Part shown: positions 1-6,238 of the stretch, piece by piece | Numbering within the stretch: the stretch's first letter is position 1 | Layout: each line of letters begins with the position of its first letter | Source: JBHGBB01 sp041946755 | GTDB lineage: Bacteria; UBP4; UBA4092; JAOAEQ01 | Reading direction: 5' to 3' | NCBI GenBank assembly: GCA_041946755.1 | Contig: JBHGBB010000172.1 | Span: 1 to 8,386 of the forward strand | DNA: 8,386 nt | The notes under the pieces: generated by a model | Seen by the model: the letters and a program-made list of their open reading frames with translations, nothing else | The model's database searches: none | What the model was told of the DNA's origin: nothing | Made by a program: the position numbers and the translations under genes

Positions 1-931
1 CCAGCGCCGCATGCGCTAACATACTTGCCGCATCAATCGTCGCGGCTGAACTTTTGGGCGTGAAATAGAATCGCGGTTGCGTATCCAGACTTAACGGAGA
101 AATATAACTTGCGGAATTGTTATGCGAGACCTTGATATAGGTCCCCCCGTCGGTAGTATCCTGCATATGCATCACCCAATCGAGTTCCCATTTAACTTCA
201 TCCAATATATCCGGAATCCCGTTCCCGGATTCGGGGATATTAAAATCATCGGTAAACACTTCTGAATTTAAACTATATGCAGTTAATAATTGGTGTACTG
301 GACTTACTGCATAGGTTACATATTTATTGATATCGCCTGCATCCATCCACCCTTTACTCATATCCTTGATTTTCGCGGGATTCGTTTGGTCTTGAATATC
401 GCCAGCTGCAGTATCGGCGGCAAGAGAAAATCCATCAGCCCAAATAGTTCCCGCATATTGCGTGGGATGTGCGATATTTAACCGCTGATAATAGTACATT
501 TTACAAGCGGCTTTCAGGATATCTTTATAAATATCCGGAGCGATTTTAAAATAGTATGACCGTACCTTATTTACGGTATCATAAACATAGAATTCACCGG
601 TATCGCGAACCGGAGTGAACTCAAACCACCAGCCGCGGTCCCCGGATTGAAAATGGGTACTGCCACTATTCCATTGGACTGGTGAACCTTGATATTGGAT
701 AGTATTATCACTTTTTCTCCGAACCTGATAAACGTTTCCTGGAATAAAAAAATCGGTAGAATTAAATCCTACTTGCGGATCGGCAATAACTGCAACTTTG
801 GTATCACTTGGTCGATATCCAAACTGGTCGATAACAATATATTTCTGAACTTGTTGCGCAGATACAATTGGGATGAGATATAGTACTCCCAAAATACAAA
901 TCATAGTTATCGTTTTGAAGTCAGTCTTCAT
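1..931 (-). CDS. GH9 endoglucanase (cellulase), exported, 3'-truncated by window edge
   Basis: The first 310 residues are present; the rest runs off the window, so no stop codon is seen. Residues 1-25 form a Sec signal peptide: a lysine-containing start, a hydrophobic core (ICILGVLYLIPIV) and a likely cleavage after VSA. Residues about 28-128 match the Ig-like CelD_N domain found in front of many GH9 catalytic domains, starting with VIDQFGYRPSDTKVAVI. The GH9 domain starts near residue 133. It shows GWMDAGDINKYV (the DAGD pair D197/D200 corresponds to the family's catalytic-base region), then IPESGNGIPDILDE and WELDWVMHMQ. The catalytic glutamate lies in the missing C-terminal half. GH9 enzymes hydrolyse internal beta-1,4-glucan bonds by inversion; some act on xyloglucan. 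The start is fixed by the signal peptide; no clear Shine-Dalgarno site precedes it. The gene is last in a same-strand array and has its own promoter. Family assignment is firm; the substrate is not. Confidence 0.93.
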   Translation of the reverse strand, partial: MKTDFKTITMICILGVLYLIPIVSAQQVQKYIVIDQFGYRPSDTKVAVIADPQVGFNSTDFFIPGNVYQVRRKSDNTIQYQGSPVQWNSGSTHFQSGDRGWWFEFTPVRDTGEFYVYDTVNKVRSYYFKIAPDIYKDILKAACKMYYYQRLNIAHPTQYAGTIWADGFSLAADTAAGDIQDQTNPAKIKDMSKGWMDAGDINKYVTYAVSPVHQLLTAYSLNSEVFTDDFNIPESGNGIPDILDEVKWELDWVMHMQDTTDGGTYIKVSHNNSASYISPLSLDTQPRFYFTPKSSAATIDAASMLAHAAL

Positions 932-980
932 ATTTGGTTTCAATTCTATCGTAATTATATTGATTAATTTATGGTTATAT

Positions 981-1007
981 AGCAAACTGCATATTATGCA
1001 GTTTGCT
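981..1007. promoter_or_regulatory. Operator-like perfect palindrome 1, over the GH9 promoter -10 box
   Basis: The arms are AGCAAACTGCATA and its exact reverse complement TATGCAGTTTGCT, separated by one T. It covers the predicted -10 box and start point of the GH9 promoter. No T-run follows it on either strand, so a terminator is unlikely. The half-site resembles those of the palindromes at 1036 and 1176. A dimeric repressor bound here would block RNA polymerase; which regulator family binds cannot be told from the window. Confidence 0.65.
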
Positions 1008-1021
1008 CAATCAGTTGTCAA
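993..1021 (-). promoter_or_regulatory. Predicted sigma-70-type promoter of the GH9 gene
   Basis: On the minus strand the -35 box is TTGACA (1021 to 1016), followed by a 17-base spacer and the -10 box CATAAT (998 to 993, five of six consensus bases). Transcription would start near 986 and leave a leader of about 55 bases before the ATG at 931. The -10 box and the predicted start point lie inside a perfect palindrome, which is the layout of a repressible promoter. This was read from sequence only. Confidence 0.68.
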
Positions 1022-1035
1022 TTTTCCTTGTCCTT

Positions 1036-1064
1036 GAGCAAGTTGCAAAATTTGCAACTTGCTC
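1036..1064. promoter_or_regulatory. Operator-like perfect palindrome 2, upstream of the -35 box
   Basis: Two exact 14-base arms (GAGCAAGTTGCAAA and its reverse complement) flank a single A. The site lies 14 bases upstream of the predicted -35 box, with its centre 56 bases from that of palindrome 1. Aligned on their centres, the half-sites of palindromes 1 and 2 share AGCAA, TGCA and the final A. There is no T-run on either side. It is likely a second binding site for the same regulator. Confidence 0.6.
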
Positions 1065-1175
1065 TTGGCATTGATTTTTAATGAGTTATCCTGCGCAAAA
1101 AGTAAGGTCAACTATATAACCTGTTCTTTGACATCGATATTGTAATTCGTGATGAACTTGATATAGGTTATTCGG

Positions 1176-1202
1176 ATCAGATTGCAAACTTTGCAAACTG
1201 AT
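1176..1202. promoter_or_regulatory. Operator-like palindrome 3, distal
   Basis: The inner arms TTGCAAA and TTTGCAA flank one C, and the outer arms ATCAG and CTGAT also pair; a single A-A mismatch separates inner from outer arms on each side. The overall length of 27 bases equals palindrome 1. The half-sites ATCAGATTGCAAA and ATCAGTTTGCAAA align with those of palindromes 1 and 2, sharing the TGCAAA core with palindrome 2. It lies about 200 bases upstream of the predicted GH9 start point, where auxiliary operators for DNA looping can occur. Confidence 0.5.
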
Positions 1203-1310
1203 TTAAGTCAACCTCGATTTTGTTTTGTATTTTATGAGGTATTTTATTGATATATATATAGTTAACTTCGATTTTAATCGATAATTGGCTCTTATTTGTT
1301 ACTGGCATAC

Positions 1311-1339
1311 AACCCGAATTGGTCCGACCAATTCGGGTT
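1311..1339. repeat. Perfect 14-base inverted repeat after the GH31 gene
   Basis: The arms AACCCGAATTGGTC and GACCAATTCGGGTT pair exactly around one C. It begins 43 bases downstream of the GH31 stop codon, where a terminator or a 3'-end stabilising hairpin of that transcript would sit. On the minus strand the stem is followed by GTATGCCAG, not a T-run, so it is not a standard Rho-independent terminator. Its half-site is unrelated to the three palindromes nearer the GH9 gene. An RNA hairpin protecting the 3' end or a binding site for another protein are the main options. Confidence 0.5.
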
Positions 1340-1382
1340 ATACTCCTTTAATACCCTAAGACCAAGCTAAGGTCAAAACGAA

Positions 1383-3698
1383 TTAGAGTTCTATACTAAT
1401 TCTTTTCGAATCTTTCGCTGGAATAACCAGAATTCCTTTCGGTTCGGATTGAATTGTTGCATCCTTACAAATTACTTGCTTGATTCCAACTAATCGAATC
1501 CGCAAGGCTCCACTTTTAGTGGCAATTACATTCAGTTTCTTGCCATTACGGGTAACTTCAATTTTCAATGCCTCTTTACCATAAAGATCCGGAACTGTTG
1601 CTGTAACCTTTTTATTATCTTCAAATTGATAGATTTCGAAGGTTACTCCGTCAGCATACGCATAATCTGGTTTGGTATCGATTTTCCCAATCGCTAGAAC
1701 CGTATTTGGACGGACATATAACGGTAATCCAAAGAAATCATATCGCTCACGATACCAGCGCGGTCCTTCAACCACTTTGCCAGTTAATAGATGTGTCCAT
1801 TTCCCTTCGGGAATATAGACATCTACTTTACCGTCTTTACTAAACACCGGAGCGACTAACAAGGATTCACCAAGCATATATTGCCGATCGAGAGCATCGC
1901 ACCCCGGGTCATTCGGGAATTCGAGTATCATTGCCCGAAGCATAGGAGTTCCGGTTTCATGCGCTTCAACAGCTTTCGCAAACAAATAGGGCATCAATCT
2001 GCATTTTAGTTTGGTGAAATAACGAAGTACATCTACCGCTTCTTCATCGAACAGCCAAGGGACCCGATATGAACTATTTCCATGCAATCGGCTATGGGAA
2101 GATAATAAGCCGAACGCGCACCATCGTTTATATACCTCAGCGCCGGCAGTCTGTTCGAACCCGCCAATATCATGGCTCCAGAACCCGAATCCGGATAATC
2201 CAAGCGATAACCCACCGCGTAACGTTTCTGCCATCGATTCAAAGGTAGCGGTACTATCCCCACCCCAATGCACTGGAAACTGCTGCCCACCAACCGTCGC
2301 TGACCGGGCGAACACTGTCGCCTGCCCTTTTCCCAGTTTACCTTCCAAAACTTCGAACACGGTCTGGTTATACAAATAGGTATAAAGATTATGCATCTTA
2401 ACCGGGTCGGATTGATCGAAATAAGCCACCTCTTCAGTAGGAATTTTTTCCCCGAAATCGGTTTTGAAACAATCGACGCCCATATCCAATAATGCCCGGA
2501 GTTTATCTCCGAACCATTTACAAGCATCGGGATTGGTGAAATCGACTATTCCCATCCCTGACTGCCATTGGTCGGTTTGCCAAACATCGCCATTCGGCCG
2601 TTTTAAAAGAAATCCCTTTTTCTTCCCTTCATCAAATAAGGCCGATCGTTGGGCAATGTATGGATTAATCCAAACGCAGATTTTTATGCCCCTACTCTTC
2701 AATCGTTTCAGCATCCCTTTCGGGTCCGGAAAAACCTGGTTATCCCATTCGAAATTACACCAATGCATCTCTTTCATCCAGAAACAATCAAAGTGGAATA
2801 CCGATAACGGGATATCCCGTTTCGCCATCCCCTGGATGAATCCGGTAACCGTTTTTTCATCATAGTCGGTAACAAATGAAGTGGTTAGCCATAACCCAAA
2901 ACTCCATGCGGGAGGTAATGCCGGCCGGCCGGTTAATGCCGTATATCGATTCAATACTTCTTTCGGCTCAGGGCCATAAATCAAATAATAGTCTAGCGAT
3001 TCGCCCGAAACACTGAATTGAACCCGTTCAACCTTTTCAGAAGCCACCTCGAATGAGACTAATTCCGGATGATTTACGAATACTCCATACCCACGATTGG
3101 TGATATAGAACGGGATGTTTTTATATGCTTGTTCGCTACTGGTTCCTCCATCTTGATTCCAGATCTCAACTATCTGCCCGTTTTTAACGAATGGCGTAAA
3201 TCGTTCACCTAATCCATAAACACATTCCCCTACTCCTAACGCTAATTGTTCATGGATATAATTCCCATCCTGGGTCTCGATATACCCTAAATTCTTCCAA
3301 CCGCTATTAGTGATACTACGTTTACCGTCAATAAACTCTACTTTCCAACCGCCGGATTTCGATACCCGAACTGATACCTGCCCACTGGTTAACGTTGCCG
3401 CTTGCGGGGTATTAGTAATTTTCACTTTCGGTGGTTTAGTTCGGTTAATTCTGAATTCAGGATTGCAAGGTTGTACACCTGTAAAGTGCGCGATTTGTAC
3501 CCGGATAACATTCTCAATTGGAGATGAAAAGCGAATGGTTAATAACGGCATGCCTAAGGTATCTCCCCGATGATTGATCGGCCTTGTTGCTGCATAGACT
3601 ACGAGTGCATCCGGTTCAAGTTTAACTTCATGCACCTGGGTCGCAAAATGCGCTCTAATTCCCGACCGTATTTGCCAAAATCCGTCAGTAAATTTCAT
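1383..3698 (-). CDS. yicI: GH31 alpha-xylosidase, cytoplasmic (YicI type)
   Basis: The protein has 771 residues, almost the same length as E. coli YicI (772), and resembles it along its whole length. It would release alpha-1,6-linked xylose from the non-reducing end of xyloglucan oligosaccharides or isoprimeverose. An N-terminal beta-sandwich (to about residue 250, with YGLGERF at 161-167 and WNQDGGTSSEQAYKNIPFY) is followed by the (beta/alpha)8 barrel. The nucleophile is D414 in KTDFGE and the acid/base is D481 in HWGGD. The residues linked to xyloside preference in YicI are present: F275, C305, F306, W343 and K412. C-terminal beta-domains follow from about residue 600. No signal peptide is present, so it should act inside the cell. 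The start at 3698 is chosen because MKFTDGFWQI aligns with the YicI N-terminus and an AGGGGG site lies 7 bases before it. An in-frame extension to 3833 only reads intergenic repeats. Family and activity are confident; the natural substrate is inferred. Confidence 0.95.
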   Translation of the reverse strand: MKFTDGFWQIRSGIRAHFATQVHEVKLEPDALVVYAATRPINHRGDTLGMPLLTIRFSSPIENVIRVQIAHFTGVQPCNPEFRINRTKPPKVKITNTPQAATLTSGQVSVRVSKSGGWKVEFIDGKRSITNSGWKNLGYIETQDGNYIHEQLALGVGECVYGLGERFTPFVKNGQIVEIWNQDGGTSSEQAYKNIPFYITNRGYGVFVNHPELVSFEVASEKVERVQFSVSGESLDYYLIYGPEPKEVLNRYTALTGRPALPPAWSFGLWLTTSFVTDYDEKTVTGFIQGMAKRDIPLSVFHFDCFWMKEMHWCNFEWDNQVFPDPKGMLKRLKSRGIKICVWINPYIAQRSALFDEGKKKGFLLKRPNGDVWQTDQWQSGMGIVDFTNPDACKWFGDKLRALLDMGVDCFKTDFGEKIPTEEVAYFDQSDPVKMHNLYTYLYNQTVFEVLEGKLGKGQATVFARSATVGGQQFPVHWGGDSTATFESMAETLRGGLSLGLSGFGFWSHDIGGFEQTAGAEVYKRWCAFGLLSSHSRLHGNSSYRVPWLFDEEAVDVLRYFTKLKCRLMPYLFAKAVEAHETGTPMLRAMILEFPNDPGCDALDRQYMLGESLLVAPVFSKDGKVDVYIPEGKWTHLLTGKVVEGPRWYRERYDFFGLPLYVRPNTVLAIGKIDTKPDYAYADGVTFEIYQFEDNKKVTATVPDLYGKEALKIEVTRNGKKLNVIATKSGALRIRLVGIKQVICKDATIQSEPKGILVIPAKDSKRISIEL

Positions 3699-3705
3699 AT
3701 AATAA

Positions 3706-3711
3706 CCCCCT
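3706..3711 (-). promoter_or_regulatory. Ribosome binding site of the GH31 gene
   Basis: AGGGGG on the minus strand lies 7 bases upstream of the ATG at 3698. It supports this start over the in-frame ATG at 3833, whose extra 45 residues are a read-through of repeat DNA. Confidence 0.65.
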
Positions 3712-3769
3712 AGACTATGTTTGCTCTTTGTTGAGTAATTTATTTGAAAATGCCAAATATCACCTATAA

Positions 3770-3825
3770 AATTCCAAGTTCCAAGTTCCAAATTCCAAAT
3801 AAGCCCCAAATACCAAATTCCAAAC
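3770..3825. repeat. Degenerate AATTCCA-type tandem repeats
   Basis: Four adjacent 7-base units of the form A(A/G)TTCCA occupy 3770-3797. More degenerate copies (CCAAATACCAAATTCCAAAC) continue to about 3825, and a lone inverse copy, TTGGAATT, lies near 3864-3871. Translated on the minus strand it gives W/N/L/G-rich peptide such as GIWNLELGTWNF, typical of non-genic repeat DNA. It lies in the 220-base gap between the second binding-protein gene and the GH31 gene. On the minus strand TTGGAA, 17 bases, then TATAGG within and beside it could serve as a weak GH31 promoter, but the match is poor. Confidence 0.6.
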
Positions 3826-3877
3826 AAAACCATCAGAACGTTTTTAATTTAAGCATTGGACATTTGGAATTGATTTG

Positions 3878-3892
3878 TCCGCCTAAGGCGGA
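3878..3892. repeat. Short GC-rich palindrome TCCGCC-TAA-GGCGGA
   Basis: Six-base arms TCCGCC and GGCGGA flank TAA. It begins 27 bases past the stop codon of the second binding-protein gene, in otherwise AT-rich DNA with TTGAACTTTGAGCTTTGA microrepeats. It could form a small 3' hairpin, but no T-run follows on the minus strand. A dispersed repeat unit or a weak 3'-end stabiliser is more likely than a true terminator. Confidence 0.4.
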
Positions 3893-3918
3893 TTGAACTT
3901 TGAGCTTTGACATTTACA

Positions 3919-5223
3919 TTATATTTCTCCCTTTCTAATGGACTTATTAATAATCTTATCGATAATAGGTTTCTTTAGAATCATCGCATCTTTAACGCTC
4001 ATCTTCCCTAATTGCGCTAATTCGATTCCCGATTGGATGGTATCGTATACCTGTTTCGAATAGGGATATCCTTTTTGCGCATAAGTATATTCCAGCATCG
4101 ATTGCATATACAGGTTCACATGTTCCGGCATAATCGGCTGCTGCATAAACACCGGCGACATCGCTAAATCTTTCCGAGATGGCATGGCGACTCCCCATTG
4201 CGCCTGTAAGATTTGCGCTTCTTCGCTATAACATAAGAATTTTAATAGTTCATACGCTTCTTTAGGATGTTTGGTTCGACTCGAAATCGATATCGGTAAT
4301 CCCAGGAGACTGACTTTATTCCCGACTTTTCCTCTTGGTACATTAACAATATCCCATCGGAATTTGATATCTTTATGATATCCGGCAAACGTCCAGGGCC
4401 CGGTTAAACTTGTTGCCAGGAATCCATTCAGAAACAAATCACCACCCATCCCCGAAGCTTCCGACGGTAACGGGGCGACATGATATTTTAATGCTAAATC
4501 AACCCACCATTGCACCGCATCATAGAATTCCGGGTTGGTAATCCAGGTCTCTTTCCCATCCGGACTCAGCGGCTCGGTACCATTCATATGCACCACATCA
4601 TTCCAATAATATCCGCCACCGCTGCCGCCGGTACCGAACTGATCTATCCGGCCATCGCCATTTTTATCTTTCGTAAGCTTTTTACATAAAGTTAGGAAAT
4701 CGTCCCAAGTCCAGTTGGGGTTTGGATATGGGACCTTAGCTGCATCGAACATATCTTTATTATAGACATAAAACAAACAGCATACATCCCGAGGCAGCGC
4801 ATATAATTTCCCTTGATACGAGCAGATTTCTAACGCATGAGGAAAATATTTGGTGGTATCGATATTCGGATCATTCGCTACTGTCGAAGAGATATCCATC
4901 AGGATATTGCGAGACGCATAAAACGGTAAATCGCCGGTAATATTCCAAAATACATCGGGTGGAATCCCCCCGACATTTAATACCAACACTTTCTCGGTAT
5001 AACTGTTCCAGGGCGCATTAATTACCTTAATTTTAATGTTCGGATGGGAATCGGTAAACTTATTTAATAGTTTTTGGTCCCATTCGAATCCTTCCCCGCC
5101 GTTAAAGGTACAAAACCGCAATGTAATCGGTTCAGCAGTCGAAGGCTTATTATTATTGCAAGAGAGAAAAGAAAAAAGAAGGAATAACGAAAGGAGAATT
5201 AATCCAATTTGCTTAACCATCAT
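3919..5223 (-). CDS. ABC transporter sugar-binding lipoprotein (second copy)
   Basis: This 434-residue protein belongs to the SBP_bac_1 group of solute-binding proteins that serve CUT1 oligosaccharide importers. Residues 1-21 form a lipoprotein signal ending in the lipobox FLSC, so C22 would be lipidated and the mature protein tethered outside the cytoplasmic membrane. Typical features follow: an early strand ITLRFCTFNGGEG, PPDVFWNITGDLPFYA, YALPRDVCCLFYVYNKDMF, a calcium-loop-like DKNGDGRID (186-194), GPWTFAGY and HPKEAYELLKFL. It is about two-thirds identical by eye to the partial protein at 7144-8386. It differs mainly by a glycine-rich insertion near residues 199-206 and in the C-terminal tail. 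It lies 126 bases downstream of the permease pair. The start could be either of two adjacent ATGs (5223 or 5220); no Shine-Dalgarno site is visible. Ligands are probably oligosaccharides from beta-glucan or xyloglucan, inferred from neighbours. Confidence 0.93.
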   Translation of the reverse strand: MMVKQIGLILLSLFLLFSFLSCNNNKPSTAEPITLRFCTFNGGEGFEWDQKLLNKFTDSHPNIKIKVINAPWNSYTEKVLVLNVGGIPPDVFWNITGDLPFYASRNILMDISSTVANDPNIDTTKYFPHALEICSYQGKLYALPRDVCCLFYVYNKDMFDAAKVPYPNPNWTWDDFLTLCKKLTKDKNGDGRIDQFGTGGSGGGYYWNDVVHMNGTEPLSPDGKETWITNPEFYDAVQWWVDLALKYHVAPLPSEASGMGGDLFLNGFLATSLTGPWTFAGYHKDIKFRWDIVNVPRGKVGNKVSLLGLPISISSRTKHPKEAYELLKFLCYSEEAQILQAQWGVAMPSRKDLAMSPVFMQQPIMPEHVNLYMQSMLEYTYAQKGYPYSKQVYDTIQSGIELAQLGKMSVKDAMILKKPIIDKIINKSIRKGEI

Positions 5224-5349
5224 ATTAATAAATTAAATTAAGAATTAAAAAAGAAGAGTGAAGAATTTAAAACCTTTTTAACCGATTCACGAGATATTTT
5301 TTTATTTATAACTCTTAATTCTTAACTCTTAATTCTTAATTAAATAAAT
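5224..5349. repeat. AT-rich low-complexity spacer with a 14-base tandem repeat
   Basis: AACTCTTAATTCTT occurs twice head to tail at 5310-5337. The 13-base word TTAATTCTTAATT at 5329-5341 has its exact reverse complement at 5236-5248, so the two ends of this spacer could pair around an 80-base loop. The bases are so skewed that some of this is expected by chance. It separates the permease operon from the second binding-protein gene. I see no convincing promoter in it. Confidence 0.5.
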
Positions 5350-6231
5350 CTAGCCCTTCGTGCCGGTCAGCGCAATCCCTTGGATGAAATACCGCTGGCT
5401 GATGAAGAATAAAACGATTATCGGCAATGTCATTAAGGTAGACGCTGCCATCAGGGGACCCCAAGGAGTTTTCGTTGCATACATGCCTTTAAACAGGTTT
5501 AATCCGATCGCTAAGGTGAATTTCTCGATATCCTGCAAGTAGATTAACGGACCCATAAAATCGTTCCACATATATAAGAACGAAAATACCATAACTGTTA
5601 ACAATGCCGGTTTCGATAGCGGTAGGATTATCTGCCAGAATATCCGGAGTCGGCCGGAACCATCGACTATCGCTGCCTCTTCCAACTCTTTCGGTAAGGT
5701 TAAGAAGAACTGGCGAAGGAGGAAAATATTAAACGCACCACCGCCGAAATATGCCGGGATGATTAACGGTTTGAAGGTATTAATCCAGCCGAGTTTCTGG
5801 AAGATCATAAAGACCGGGATCATGGTAACTTGCGGCGGTAACATCATAGTTGCCAGGAGAATGGTAAATATAACGGTTTTCCCCGGAGCGCGGAGCCGGG
5901 CAAATCCATACGCACATAACGCCGAGGTGAATAACGCCCCGATGATATTGAAGAAAATAATATATAAGGTATTATAGGTAAACCGAACCATCGGCAACCG
6001 AGGGATATTCGCCCAGGTTAATTGCAGGTTCGGGTCTTCGGATAGAGATACTAACGCATCCCGATAATTCGTCCAAACCCATGGATGCGGTATTAAGGTC
6101 GGCGGAAACGCTAAAACATCTTTCGACGCTTTAAATGAGGTGCCTAACAGCCAGAGAAATGGAAATAGGAAAATCAATGACCCGCCAATTAATAAACTAT
6201 AGATAATCACTCGATAGAATTTAGGTTGCAT
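5350..6231 (-). CDS. CUT1 ABC sugar permease, MalG/UgpE type
   Basis: This 293-residue integral membrane protein has about six predicted transmembrane segments (near 8-31, 88-110, 118-145, 153-175, 208-228 and 256-278). The cytoplasmic EAA loop that docks with the ATPase reads EEAAIVDG followed by FWQIILPLSKPAL (184-210). The N-terminus (LFPFLWLLGTSFKASKDVL) and C-terminus (ISQRYFIQGIALTGTKG) are typical of the MalG-like partner of CUT1 importers. The start lies only 7 bases after the stop of the upstream permease, so the two are surely cotranscribed and pair as a heterodimer. An AAGG lies just 1 base before the ATG and GAGG about 13 bases before it, so translation may rely on coupling. Fold and role are clear; the transported sugar is inferred from neighbours. 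Confidence 0.95.
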   Translation of the reverse strand: MQPKFYRVIIYSLLIGGSLIFLFPFLWLLGTSFKASKDVLAFPPTLIPHPWVWTNYRDALVSLSEDPNLQLTWANIPRLPMVRFTYNTLYIIFFNIIGALFTSALCAYGFARLRAPGKTVIFTILLATMMLPPQVTMIPVFMIFQKLGWINTFKPLIIPAYFGGGAFNIFLLRQFFLTLPKELEEAAIVDGSGRLRIFWQIILPLSKPALLTVMVFSFLYMWNDFMGPLIYLQDIEKFTLAIGLNLFKGMYATKTPWGPLMAASTLMTLPIIVLFFISQRYFIQGIALTGTKG

Positions 6232-6238
6232 ACCTTAG

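Larger units (their letters stand above)
932..1382. other. 451-base intergenic control region between GH31 and GH9 genes
   Basis: I see no coding sequence here. The region holds, from the GH9 side, a sigma-70-like promoter, three related 27 to 29-base palindromes, a run of alternating TA near 1250-1260, a short TCGATT/AATCGA inverted repeat at 1268-1281, and a perfect 14-base-arm inverted repeat just after the GH31 stop. The sequence GTCAACCTCGATTTT near 1207-1221 recurs with two changes near 1261-1275. Its length and structure contrast with the tight gene packing at the transporter end, and suggest the GH9 gene is controlled separately. Confidence 0.75.

Noticed and set aside
290..883. Short plus-strand frames at 290-481 and 689-883
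   Set aside because: They lie antisense to the GH9 gene and give peptides with no signature.
981..1202. The three palindromes as Rho-independent terminators or a CRISPR array
   Set aside because: No T-runs follow the stems, spacing is irregular (56 and 139 bases between centres), and one overlaps a promoter; repeat and spacer sizes do not fit CRISPR.
2033..2865. Open frames inside the GH31 gene (2033-2527 minus, 2464-2865 plus)
   Set aside because: They overlap a strongly conserved enzyme in other frames and their translations show no recognisable domain.
3719..3725. GTTTGCT before the GH31 gene as another operator
   Set aside because: It matches only the outer part of one half-site and has no symmetrical partner, so it is too short to claim.
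3699..3833. In-frame N-terminal extension of the GH31 gene starting at 3833
   Set aside because: Its 45 extra residues translate the AATTCCA-type repeats, no homologue starts this way, and the ATG at 3698 has a good Shine-Dalgarno site and matches the YicI N-terminus.
4642..4668. DKNGDGRID as a dockerin, implying a cellulosome
   Set aside because: There is only one such loop, embedded in a solute-binding protein fold, without the paired repeats of a dockerin.
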